Shown: piece by piece, positions 25,701-36,439 of the stretch
How the letters are laid out: every line of letters begins with the position of its first letter
How positions within the stretch are numbered: the first letter of the stretch is position 1
From: Cheilinus undulatus
Lineage: Eukaryota; Chordata; Actinopteri; Labriformes; Labridae
Length of the DNA: 64,000 bases
Assembly (NCBI RefSeq): GCF_018320785.1
Contig: NC_054878.1
Coordinates: forward strand, 45,689,429-45,753,428
Direction of reading: 5' to 3'
The notes under the pieces: model-generated
Database searches by the model: none
What the model saw: the letters and a program-made list of their open reading frames with translations, nothing else
What the model was told of the DNA's origin: nothing
Translations under genes and position numbers: made by a program

Positions 25701-28700
25701 GGGAAATTTTACAGAAATCTGATGAACTTCTGGAAATGAGTGATGCCATATGAATGTAGTTTTGTCCCGTTTAAACTCCTCTACACAAAAATCCATCAAT
25801 GAAGCACTGGCTCTGCCTGAGATAGAAATAAAATGAGATCCATACATGTTCTGATACTGGAGAATCAAATTAGAATCACTAGGGACTGAATTTGGGGAAA
25901 CTTCTTGTTTTTGATAGCCAAAAATGAAAGACAAACTCCAGAATGCTTTGTTACCAAAATGCTGCCAGTATGTTGGAGCAGTGGTGTGGTTTCTCTTAGC
26001 AGGCTGGGATAAAAATCTGACTGAAGCTCTGTGAGCTCTTCTAATCATGTCTGAGGTTAAAGTGTGAAGTCCTACACCAATCCTTATGTTTAAAGCAGTT
26101 TTTACTTAAATGGAGTCATTGGTTGGTTTAGGGCTGCTGAAGACAACCAGCACTGAGAGTTTTCTTGTTTTATTGATCAATCTATAGCAATGATCATCAA
26201 CAGGCGGCCAGGAGGCCACATCAGGCCCACAAAGCCTCCTGTCTGGCCCCCGAAAGATCATTAAATTCAGAAAAGAAGATTTTAAGAGTATCCTTTTGCT
26301 TTAAATGTCTGCAGCTGTTAAATCTATCCCACAAACAATTAACATTAAAACAGTTTTAGAATGACTGAACATTTGATCTGTTTTACAAAAATTTACTGTC
26401 AAATTAGTCGATATTTAAAAAATGGTTAAGGTTGGCAGAAGTGCTGCAAAAATTGGCAGAAAAAAGTTGTGAAAAGAGGTTAAAGTGTGTCAAAAATAGT
26501 AAAGGAGGAAAAAGGGGCAAAAGGTATCAAAAATTGGTTACAAATGACAAAAAAAATTGTGCAAGAAAGTAAAGAAAAGGGGTTAAAAGTGGCAGAAATT
26601 AAAGAAAAGCGGCAAAAATTGATAAAAGAGTGGCATAAAGGGGATAAAACATGCAGGAAGTGTGGTTGAAAAGGGGTTAAAATTATGCAAAAATTAGGTT
26701 AAAGAGGCAAAAAGTATCAAAAAGGGGTTAAATGTGTCGAAATGGGTTAATATTGGTGCTAAATGACAATCAGGGAGGGCCCATTCTCTGGGATTTTCAG
26801 GGGTCCGGCCAATCCTGTTGTCAGGCCTGCTGCATTCTAGATAACAGGGATAGATCTCACTGGTAATGACTAAAAATGCCCTGTAGTTTAAAGGAAAATA
26901 CAAATACTACTGCAGTAATATTTCAATCAGACCAAAATATTTAATTTTTGTGTATTTCAAAGTCTGGCCCCCAGAGATTCTGTTGAGACTAAATCTGGCC
27001 CTGGTGCAGATGGACTTGATGAACCCTGATCTATAGCCTAGAGCAGTGATACTCAACATGTGGCTCTTTTATGTCTTAATCTGAAATATTATTCCCCCAG
27101 AAAACCTTAAAAAAGGGAAACTTTGTCCTCAGAAATTATCCGTTGGCAGTCACATTATTCAGTTTGATTGCACACATAGAGTTTGCTTTATTTGTCAATC
27201 CTGTCTTTTTATTGTCTGTACATTTCCACCACACTTACTGGCATTTTTTGCCACTTTTAATCCATTTTTACTGCTTCAAGCCCACTTTTGCCATTTTTGA
27301 CTATTTTCCCACCTTTTTTCTGCTTTTGCCCGTTTTATTAACTTTGCACTCATTTTTGCAATGACTATGCTGTTTTTCTCACCATTTTTGACACCTGTAA
27401 CTCATTTTTTTGTCCCTTCTCACCCATTTTTGGCAACTTTCTGCCCTTACTCTGCCAATTTTCTTCCTACCTTACCCCTTTTGAACCATTTTTGCCACCT
27501 TCTAGCTGCTTTTTTTGGACCATTTTTGCCACTCTGCTGCTTTTTTTTCCCACTTTTCCCACCTTTTGCTGCTTCTGGCTCATTTTAGCCACTTTTCACT
27601 CATTTTCCTGCCATGTTTTTACTGCTTTATGCCAGTTTTGCCACCTGTAACTCATTTTTTTGTCACTTCTCACCCGTTTTTTGCAACGTACTGCCAATAT
27701 TCTGCCAATTTTCTGCTTATTTTATGCCTTCTTTGCCCCTTTTGCCTCATTTTTGCCACTCTCTGCTGCTTTTTGCCCACTCTTCCCACCTTTTGCTGCT
27801 TTTGGCTCATTTTAGTCACTTTTCACTCATTTTCCTGCCATGTTTTTCCTGCTTTTTGACTCTTTTTACCACCTGTAACTCATCATTTTTGTCAATTTTT
27901 AGTCATTTTGCCACTCTCTTGCCCTATTGTAGTCACCTTTTTTGCTTTTTTTTCACCATTTTTGCCACCTTTAACTCATCTTTGTTGCCACGTTAACCCA
28001 TTTTTTGCCACTTTTCACCTCTTACATTGTGGCTCTTGCAAAGGGATTTTCAACAATTTGGCTCTTTGGATGAGCAGGGTTTGGTAACGCTGGCCTAGAG
28101 ATTTGGGTGGCTGATATTTCTAAGCTCATTTTATCTGATACTGATATTTACCTGAGAAGAACACCTGTCAACGAGAGGCTGAGCCAATCAGAGCAGAGAA
28201 AGGAAGTAGACAGCCTGGTAAATGTTTCATGTTTGGGGTTTCAGAATCTTCAGTCACAGTGGGGCCCCACCTGATAGCACACCTGTACATTCTGCCGATA
28301 TCTGAGGCCAGTTTGTGGTTTACACTGCTGATAAACAGCCAATGAATCAGCTCTAAATGTTGGCAGAAATGTTCTTCTCTACGGATACGGAGATTTGGAC
28401 AGCCCTACTGATCCAGCTCCAGTCCCAGTCTGAAGAACCCCACAGAACTGTGCAGTCTGACCAAATGTGATGCTGCAGCAGTCACAGATTGAGCAGCATG
28501 AATCTAAAGCTACATAAGTATTCTGACTATCAGCAACACCTTCTCCTGGTTCTCCTTCATAAATGGCTCATTACTGGCAGATTGTTGAAGTTCTGGGTTC
28601 AAAGTTAAACTCACACGGTCAACAATGAGAAGCTGGTTCATTTTTGAGGTTTAAGAAGAAATGTGAAAGATCTGAGCTCTAACGTCAGCCTGCAGAGAAA

Positions 28701-31700
28701 CCATCAGCTGGTGAGACGCTTACATGTCAGAAGAACCCTGTCATTAATGAGGAGGCTTGGACTTACTCATAGCATGGATGAAGGTTATTTCAAACCAGCC
28801 TCAGCCTCTGCTGGTCAGTTTTAATATGAGTGTGAATAAAAACAGACTCTCACTCCTCTGGTGTGTTTGTGCAGCACTAACAGTGATGGTGGACCTCAGG
28901 CATGCGTGAAAACAGCTGATGAACCCAGACAATAAGCTCATGTCTTGTTAAAACCAGCACATTTACAAACCCAGCTCTCTCTCTCTTTTATGAGCTTTAA
29001 AAAAACCTGCTGAACGTTCGTCTTAGGAGGGAGAGTCGGTGAAATCAGATCTCTCCATTGTTAGCTGTTTGACCTGCTCTATGCTCTAACCTTTAAAATG
29101 TGACGATAGCTGAGGATCAACACAAAGATCAGCAGTAATCTGACCTCAGGGAAAGACTTAATACCCTTTCTTCAGTCTCTGAAAGAAGAGGCAACTGTGG
29201 AAGAACGAACCGTCTAAAACACCAGGATCCAACCAGGAAGAATAAAAAGAGAACCACCATCAACGGCTGTGGCTGTATTTAAAATTTAGTGGATGAGATC
29301 AAAGTTTAACTCTCAGAGACCGATGCAGCCGGGGGCGGCTAAAAATAGCTACCGCTCCAAAATGTTTAATAACCTTTTAACAGTTTATCCTATCAAAATG
29401 CTTTAAAAACTGGATGAAAGCTGAGATTCCGAGCTTTCTGGTGGTACCATGAATGTCTCGTTTGAATGCACACAGCCTCCGCAACGAGCGCAGAAATGCG
29501 ATTGTGATTTGCTGCAAAAGCAAACTTCCTTAGGTTATGTCCCAGTTCAAATTGAAAAAGCACAAAATCTCTGCAGGCATTTTTCAACATTTCTGGTAAA
29601 TTCATCCATTCTGAGACCAAGTACGTGTAAAACTGGAACAAAATATGAGTTACACTGAAAGTCTAAGTTTTCCTGATTAAAATGATGTATGGCACTTGAT
29701 GTTGACTACTAGCAGATATTTTTTAAGACAACATGAATGCAGATGAGTCAGGCGTGGTCTAGGTCTTTAAGGGTTAAAGTGCTGAAACAACTCTTTTCCC
29801 ATGTGACTGACCACATCATCATCATCATCATCATCATCACCATCATCATCTCCCTAAGCCCCAGCTCTACAAACATCCCAGGATGAATCTCTTTTGTGTG
29901 TTTTACCTTGTAGCAGGCCATGATCATCTGATTGAGCAGTGTAGAGACAGAGTAGAAGGAGCCGGTCATTATTCCTGCACACAGACAGAGAGGAAAGAGA
30001 GAGTAATGTTAGTTTTTGTCTGTCTGTCTAAAATTAATCTGCTGAGCATGAAACTGGATCTGACCGTGATGAAGGTCTGGGAGTGAGTGTGGCGTTTTTA
30101 AATTGAATTCTTATGTGAAAAAAGGGCCACTAATAACATAAAACCTTCTCTGACAGTCAGATAAAAGCACAAAGATAAGGCCTAACAGGACATTTCACTA
30201 GAAGGAGAAGCATGTTTACAGGGATTTAAGGATGTATTTGTTTTCCATAGCAGTAATCATTCAGATGTGTCTGCAAAAGCTGCAGTTCCTTCAATGGCCA
30301 CTTGGGGCTGTCTCCAAAAGTGAGTTCATCTCCATAGAGCCCCATGTAATAAAAAAATGCCAGACTCAGCATATTAACAGTCTGAAATCAAATGTCCTGG
30401 TCTCTAAGGCTGCTCGGGATAACTGCATGTCACCTTCCAGTCATTTTGACTTTTACATGAAGTTTTAAGTCTAAACAACACCTGGTCCTAATATTTATGT
30501 GAAGGAGTCGAAAACTCAAGACAGATGTGAGATTAAAACACATCCAGTGATTGGTTTCTCTTTCTGCTCCAGTCTTACCGTAGCTGATGAGCAGGAGAAC
30601 AAACGCTTTGTTCTTAGCCAGGTTGAGGATGGATTGTCTGTAGGAGTAATCCTCAGGAGGACAGTCTGGTAGGACAGCCTGGGCGTGACTAGGAGGAAGG
30701 TCAGGTCGGTCCTTTATAACTGTGAAAACACAGAGAAAAAGCTGGACTGGTAGAGCGCTTATCTAAACAACTCAAACATCTACAGGGTTAGGGAAAGGGG
30801 CTGTAAATGTGAATATCTGTTGTACGTACCTACGACAGTGAGAAGGAAAAGTACAGTTGAGACAGCTGCTGTTCCATAAAACATGATGCTGATATTGTGA
30901 CCTGTCAGCTCCATGTTTTCTGGAGTGTTAGGAACCAAAACTGGAGGCAGCAGGAAACCAATGGCTGTTCCGAGCTGAGAATGAGGAAAACAGAAAAAAA
31001 TACTAAGATTTACAGCTGATATAGACTGATATTTACAGCTGATATAGACTGATATTTACAGCTGATATAGACTGATATTTACAGCTGATGTAGACTGATA
31101 TTTACAGCTGATATAGACTGATATTTACAGCTGATATAGACTGATATTTACAGCTGATATAGACTGATATTTACAGCTGATATAGACTGATATTTACAGC
31201 TGATATAGACTGATATTTACCTTTCTATGATGAATTTATCTTTGATTTTAAGCTTATTTCTGCAGATACCAGTATCATACTGATTATGTCGTACATCCCT
31301 AACATTTTCAGAAATTTTAACTCCCTACAAAAGTTGTCAAATTTTATATGTTTGTAATAAAAAGCCTTGTATAGAACTCTTTATGATTCTATGATGTTGG
31401 AGGTCCTGTATAGCACAGTAAGATAAAGAGAAAAAATAATATTTCTTTCACATAGTTGAGGTATTACTTTAAAACCTCTCTCAAACATGAGCGTGTTAAT
31501 TATTTTTGAATGGTTTCTTTTCTAAAATGACAACTATTTTATAAAATAAATGTGTTTGGAAATGTTCTGGGCATCCTCAGCCCAGAACATTTCTTGTTTG
31601 GCCCCGGATGTTTTTTTTTTTAACCTTGTAAGGAATGAACCAGAAGTGTACATTAACGGAGCAGCCCTATAACACTAAAGGAGAGGGTAGTTATGTAATT

Positions 31701-32718
31701 TCCTGGCTTCAGTGAATGCAACGCAGGCATGACACCATGATCAATCAGAGAGGAGTTGTATGGAGGCGGAGTATCCTCTGTGTTTTTTGGAATTATACAG
31801 AGTAACCAGTCACAGCTCTCCCCACAGTCTTCCTCCTGTAAGCACTGAGTAGAGGACAGACATGTCAATCAGTCAGCACCTACAGCCTCATCCAAGCCCC
31901 GCCTCTAGCCTCAACTCTCATGAGCCAAACACAGCCTGGTTTGCTGACACACACCGGCGGTAGTTTGTTCAAAATTAGCTGACACACAAGAAACAACTGC
32001 ACAGGAGGAAGGACTTCTGAAGCAAAGAGAGAAGTTTTGGTTTATTTTCAGTGAATGTTGGAGGAAACCCTGACGGTTCAAACCCCGCGGGTCCAGTTTA
32101 GCTAACCTCCGGGCAGGTGCCGCTGCCACTCAAACCTCTCCTCAAAACCACCATCAGGTCCAGGAAAGTCTTCAGCTAGTAACATGAAACTCTGCATGAA
32201 AAACCTGATAATCGACCCCTAAACGGCTGCAGCAGCAAGATCATACCCGTTTCTATAGAGCGCAGTTTTTCATCCTTCAGACTGACTCAGAAACCACCAT
32301 GTCAGCAGTTTAATGGAACCGAAGAGACTTACGGACTTCCTACGAACTGTACAGAGGACTAACCTGCTCAGAAAACTGAAAAGATGCTCCGTGAGGGCGT
32401 GTAAGCTGTCTGTAAACATCTAAAGGTAGGCTTCATCTCACCTGTGATAAAATCAGAATTATATTCTGCAGTCATGCATGTTTGGGAGTATAGAGGTGCT
32501 CCTATGGAGCTGCTGTCTGTGCTGTCCCACACCTGCTGTTTAAGCTGAAATGAGGTTAAAGTTATTGTGCATAGCTGTTGTTTTTCTATGCGTTATTGTT
32601 ACATGCAGCAACAGGCCTGCATGTTAACTCATACAGACTATAATACTGTTGACAATTTCAGGACTTTTGTGATGCAAAAGCCTGTTTGCATTTTGCTTTT
32701 GACGTGCTGTCATCGTTT

Positions 32719-32750
<32 letters not shown>

Positions 32751-35431
32751 CATACATCATGCACTCAACAGGAGGACAAATAGGAGATAAAACCATCAGT
32801 GGAGATGCACGAGTCATCTTCTTTTTAACAGTGTGTGTTACGATCATCTCTGGGAAACCTGTTGTGCGCAATGCGCATACGTCCTGTGTCTGAGGCGAAA
32901 ATTCCAGTCTCTGAAATGTTATAATTTATTATTCATTTAAGTGTTGAGCAAAATGGACTCTTAATAGCTTACATGCAACACCTTATTCACAGTGAAGGCT
33001 CCAACAGACGTGGCTCTGATGAATGAAGAGTTTATAATCCAGAGAGCAGTGATGATCAGCTAGCACATGTTAGAGTGCTTTTAAAAGACAGCAATGATCC
33101 ATTAAAACACTGAATGGCTCTGTGCTGCAGTCTTCACTGGTAAACTGAGAAATACTGTCAGACTAGATCAGGGGTCATCAAGTACATTTGCATTAGGGCC
33201 AGATTTAGTCTTGACAAAGACTCTGGGGGCCAGACTTCAAATAAACAATCATGAATAAAGATGTTGGTCTGATTAACATATATTTAGTATCAGTGTTTTC
33301 TTTCAAAATGCAGGAAATGTTCAGGCATTACCAGTTAGATATATCCATATTATCAATAATGCAGCAGGCCACAAGGAGACAGACCTGCCCACAGAACTGT
33401 CCGTCCCCTGTTGTGATTTAGCACCAAGATTGACTCATTTTACACTCTTTGACCCATTTCCACTAATTCATTTGGCCATTTCTTTAACATTTTTTGCCAC
33501 TCTTTGATCATTTTTGCCCCTTTTAATCCAGTGTTTGACACTTTTCATCCATTTTGCCACTCTTAAACCCCTTTCCACTACTTTGCCAGGCTATTTTGCT
33601 TTATTTTTCCCACTTTTATGCCATTTTTAAAAATACTTTTTGCCCTTTTCATTACTTCTTGCACCATTTCCGACACTTTAAACACATTTTTGAACCTTAT
33701 TGACTAATTTTATCATCCTGTTTCTACTCAGTATTAATACCATCATATCTTTGGCCCTTTTTAATGCTGCTGTTGTGTAGTGGTCATGATATATTAATTG
33801 CCTTTATGTACTTTTATATTGCTGCATCTGCATCATGGTTATTTTATAATGTAGCTTGTAAAGCTTGGTAGCTTATTATGCTACTGATGAACTTTGGTTA
33901 CTCTTTTATATCAATATTGCATTTTAGGCACTATGTAATGTTGCTGATGTGTAATGGTCAAGACATATCAATTGCCTTTCTGTATTTCTATATTGATAAT
34001 ACTGATCCATAGACATATAATGATAATGCTCTGCACTTTATACATCTCATAGAGCACGGTCTAGTTATGGCTTTATTTATCTAGTGTGTTAGGACTTAGC
34101 TTTTAAAATACATGTGTAAAAATTTTAGATTATTTTCTTATCCTTATACAATTTTCACATAGTAGGACTTATTTATCGCCCTCTTAACAGTGTAATTTTT
34201 GTACTTTGTCTCGTTTGCTGTGTCTGCCCTTGTTTTTGGTACTTTTATGTATGTTTTGTGTCAGTGTCATGTGACAACAGATGGAAATTAGCGACTCGCT
34301 AAATCTGGTGCAACCATGTTTTCATTTACTTTGTATGAGTGATCAGTGCCTGTGCACACTGTCCCTGGGTAAAAATAAACATTAAACATTAAACTGATTG
34401 TAGAGACCTTGTTTATATTATTCAAGATTAATTTTGAAAATAAATACATTTTGAAGTACATGCTGCAGTATTTGGCTGTAGACAGGGTGCCACAACACTC
34501 AAGAAGGCATAAATATAAAGTGTTTTTTTGCGGGTAGGACCCCCCAGATTCCCCAACAAGGGTGTGGGCTCAGCCCCCAATATTCCCAGGTCCAAGAAAC
34601 GCCCCTGGTCTGGACCTCGACAGAGCTGCGAGTTAAAGCTCCAGCGGCACTTCTTTCATCTGTGATGCATTACAGAGAAATCACCTCCATTAATGAATAA
34701 TACCTGTTTATTGGTCTTTCTGTGTCACGTGGTCTACTGACCTGGTTCCCAAGCACGGCCGTGGCGCACGCGGTGGAAACCTCCCGAGGTCCGAACCACA
34801 CCGAGGCGACCCTGGAGGGCAGGCCGAGGATGAACACCTGCGCCACGGAGCAGATGACCTGCGCGGTGACGGTGACTCCGAACAGCTCGGGGCTCACGCT
34901 GGCGCATTTGAGCCAGGCGCCTGCGCAGTTAAGGCCGGCTCCCAGCAGGGCCGTGAGACGCAGACCCTTCCTGTCCAGGAGCCAGGTAGCCGGGAAGATG
35001 AGGGGCACGTAGGCGACCATGTAGACGATGGAGAGCCAGTCCACCTTGTCGCTGCTGACGCCATAGTACTTCATGAAGACGTTGGTGATGATGCTGTACT
35101 GGATCCACTGGAACGCGTTCACTAGAGAGTACAGACTAAAGACCACGAGCACGGCGAACCGGCGCCGGTAAAGTCTGGTCTCTAACACCTTCTCCTCCGC
35201 CTCCTCTCCTCCTCCGGGACGCAGCATCGCCTCTTTCTCATCCGGCTGAGCCTCCTTCTCCTCCTCCCGGTCCTCCTGTGGGGAGTAGACCGCCTCGTAG
35301 GTCGGTACGGCTCCGTATGACGGCTCCGCGGTCGCTCCCTCCGGATCCGCGGTCTTCCTGTCCACCGTGATGTCGTCAGGTGCGCCGGAGTCCGCGCGCA
35401 GATGCTCCTGCACGAGCTCGCCCGCCACCAT
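16743..35431 (-). CDS. flvcr1: FLVCR1, MFS choline/heme transporter (SLC49A1), ten exons
   Basis: Coding exons, minus strand: 34742-35431, 30830-30974, 30579-30719, 29907-29974, 25275-25378, 24339-24449, 23086-23191, 21672-21783, 21511-21578, 16743-16841. All junctions are GT-AG and phases join without a break, giving 547 aa and TAA at 16745-16743 (human FLVCR1 is about 555 aa with ten exons). The ATG at 35431 is in GCATCATGG. A hydrophilic acidic tail of about 88 residues precedes 12 predicted membrane segments. Family landmarks are [83 protein letters not shown] and [25 protein letters not shown]1 sits at the plasma membrane and carries choline/ethanolamine and has been linked to heme export. 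FLVCR2 is the main alternative, but exon 1 wording and the gene neighbours favour FLVCR1. Introns hold several transposons. Confidence 0.93.
16908..17410. repeat. Possible hAT-type fragment in flvcr1 intron 9
   Basis: The left edge CAGGGGCGTCCAAACTC and right edge AGTCTGACACCCATG look like degenerate hAT termini. No target duplication was found, so boundaries are approximate. Confidence 0.35.
17419..18165. mobile_element. hAT-type element, family C, in flvcr1 intron 9
   Basis: It begins CAGCGTTACTCAGCC and ends near CTCTCACTG. Flanking 8-mers ATCTAAGT and GTCTAAGG match at 6 of 8. The subterminal segment TTGCAAGAGCCACAATCTAA and the GTGGCAAAAATGGG monotone are shared with the other family C copies. 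There is no transposase. Confidence 0.65.
18370..19590. other. flvcr1 intron 9 sequence, nothing coding seen
   Basis: No exon or recognised repeat ends were found apart from a short segment near 18230-18360 (GTAAGCGTTTACAG, AAACGCCGTCTAGTG) that looks like the edge of a MITE. Confidence 0.3.
19598..20196. mobile_element. hAT-type family C fragment in flvcr1 intron 9
   Basis: The monotone GTGGCAAAAAATGAGTG leads into GGTTTTCTGGGGAACAAATA and the terminus GAGTATCACTG at about 20186-20196. The other end is missing or too diverged. Confidence 0.55.
20295..20910 (+). repeat. GGAT-rich microsatellite/minisatellite
   Basis: About 600 bp of GGAT tetranucleotides is broken up by GTT and ATATAT spacers (GGATGGATGTTGGAT type). 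Its long ORFs ([10 protein letters not shown]...) are only the repeat read in frame. Confidence 0.9.
21830..22836. mobile_element. hAT-type element, family C, in flvcr1 intron 7
   Basis: It runs from CAGTGTTACCCAACC to GAGTATCACTG. Flanks CTCTAGGT (21822-21829) and CTCTACAT (22837-22844) match at 6 of 8. It starts only about 45 bp upstream of the exon 8 acceptor of flvcr1. There is no transposase. Confidence 0.75.
23738..23982 (+). repeat. 30-bp minisatellite in flvcr1 intron 6
   Basis: About eight units of TCTCTGTCAGACTGTTACTG plus GTGAGACCCTG are nearly identical. They lie between exons 7 (23191) and 6 (24339). The unit length keeps the plus frames open, producing false ORFs. Confidence 0.9.
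24820..25075 (+). repeat. 42-bp minisatellite in flvcr1 intron 5
   Basis: Six units start at 24820, 24862, 24904, 24946, 24988 and 25030. Each begins GCTTTAGTCTATAAAGGAGG (GCTTTGG in the first) and continues G-rich. The plus frame reads [13 protein letters not shown] repeatedly, but the array lies between flvcr1 exons 6 and 5, so it is intronic. Confidence 0.92.
26188..27028. mobile_element. hAT-type element, family B copy 2, in flvcr1 intron 4
   Basis: A perfect 8-bp target duplication ATCTATAG lies at 26180-26187 and 27029-27036. The ends are CAATGATCATCAAC and TTGATGAACCCTG. The interior matches the copy at 2219-3243 in order and wording. There is no transposase. Confidence 0.88.
27044..28092. 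mobile_element. hAT-type element, family C, in flvcr1 intron 4
   Basis: A perfect target duplication GCCTAGAG lies at 27036-27043 and 28093-28100. The ends are CAGTGATACTCAAC and GGTAACGCTG. The orientation is opposite to the copy at 21830. The left duplication shares base 27036 with the right duplication of the preceding family B element, so the two elements are back to back. Confidence 0.88.
29813..29851 (+). repeat. CAT trinucleotide microsatellite
   Basis: About 12 CATs are interrupted by one CAC. The array is in flvcr1 intron 4, about 55 bp downstream of exon 4. Confidence 0.9.
31010..31222 (+). repeat. 23-bp minisatellite next to flvcr1 exon 2
   Basis: About nine units of ATTTACAGCTGATATAGACT plus GAT differ by rare single bases. 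It starts about 35 bp from the exon 2 acceptor (30975), within flvcr1 intron 1. Confidence 0.9.
32721..32751 (+). repeat. GA dinucleotide microsatellite
   Basis: About 15 GA dinucleotides lie in flvcr1 intron 1. Confidence 0.9.
33175..33730. mobile_element. hAT-type family B remnant, reversed, in flvcr1 intron 1
   Basis: It begins CAGGGGTCATCAAGTACATT, the inverse of the right end of the copies at 2219 and 26188. It carries the GGGCCAGATTTAGTCTTGAC segment and then a TTTTGCCACTCTT monotone. The far end is not recognisable. Confidence 0.6.
33770..34394 (+). repeat. LINE-like 3' end with internal duplication
   Basis: Near 34310-34390 the wording ATGGAAATTAGC, TGCACACTGTCCCTGGGTAA and an AATAAACATTAAACATTAAA tail resembles the 3' ends of fish LINEs. 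Two related segments of about 175 bp (GGTCATGATATATTAATTGC near 33783; GGTCAAGACATATCAATTGC near 33956) are in tandem. The family was not determined. Confidence 0.35.
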
Positions 35432-35780
35432 GATGCTCGTTAGTTTCCTTTGACGGAGCCGGTAGACGGAGGCGAGGGGCGCGGCGGGAAGAGAGGGAGA
35501 GCTGAACACGGAGGTTTCCTCATCCGGTCCCTTTAGATCAGGTTCAGGTCCTTCAGGGACTAGATCACCCAGAGTCAGGTCACATCAATATCTTAGCAGG
35601 TTTCTGGTTTTACTACAGTCTCTAGTCCGGGTACTGGTTCAGCATGCTGTCCTCTCTCTCTCCTCCCTCTTCCTCCCTCTCTTTGTCTCTCTACCATCAC
35701 TCTCTCTGTCTTCCTCTCTCTCTACCATCACTCCCTCTTCGTCTCTCTCTACCATCCCTCCCTCTCTTTGGCTCCGCCCA
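35432..35780 (-). promoter_or_regulatory. flvcr1 upstream region, GC-rich with CT/GA tract
   Basis: Exon 1 (34742-35431) is strongly GC- and CpG-rich compared with the AT-rich surroundings, as at vertebrate promoters. Upstream of the ATG, at 35645-35770, the plus strand is a polypyrimidine CTCTCTCTC tract (GAGA on the coding strand). The transcription start is not determined. Confidence 0.45.
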
Positions 35781-36439
35781 CACTGCCTCTCAGCCCTTCC
35801 GATGCTGATGAGCCAATAGAAGCAGAGATAGGTCCTGAGGTGTCTCTGAGTGTAATCCGCCACCATGTGGAGGCTGCTGTGATGATGCAATATCTACTAG
35901 AGTGAAATGAACCGGAACTGAGTCAGGAAACTCAGAGACAAACAATCAATGGATCTGGTAATATTCAATAATCATTGAGAACTTTTCTCCAGTGTGAACC
36001 ATCATTAGTGGTTTACATCACTGGGTCTAGGAGGTAGGGGGATCCAGTCCTGGACTGTGGACACATCAGTACCAGTGTGGACCCTTGGCTAAGGTCCTGA
36101 ACTATAAAGACCTGTCTCACATGTTAATAAAAGTGTCTGCTACATGACTCAGGAACACTGTAAATAAGAAATAAAGCCAAAGTAGGAGCAGTTCCTTTAG
36201 TGACCACTAGAGGCTGGCTCTGAACCTGAGTCAGTTCCCATTAGGCATCATCAGCTAACCCTGAATGGATGGGACAGACAGATGGCTTAATATCATTATT
36301 ATTATTGATTTATTCTAGGGATAATTCTGGTCATTACTGTGGAGTTTATTTATATCTGTGTGTAATCATGTTTGGGTAAGCTGAGCCCAAACCAAGGTTA
36401 TTACAGTTTTTTCATTAGTTTCACTTTTTATTTCGTTTT

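Noticed and set aside
25674-26048. 124-residue ORF on the minus strand in flvcr1 intron 4
   Set aside because: No recognisable domain, a length attainable by chance, and it would require retention in the flvcr1 transcript.
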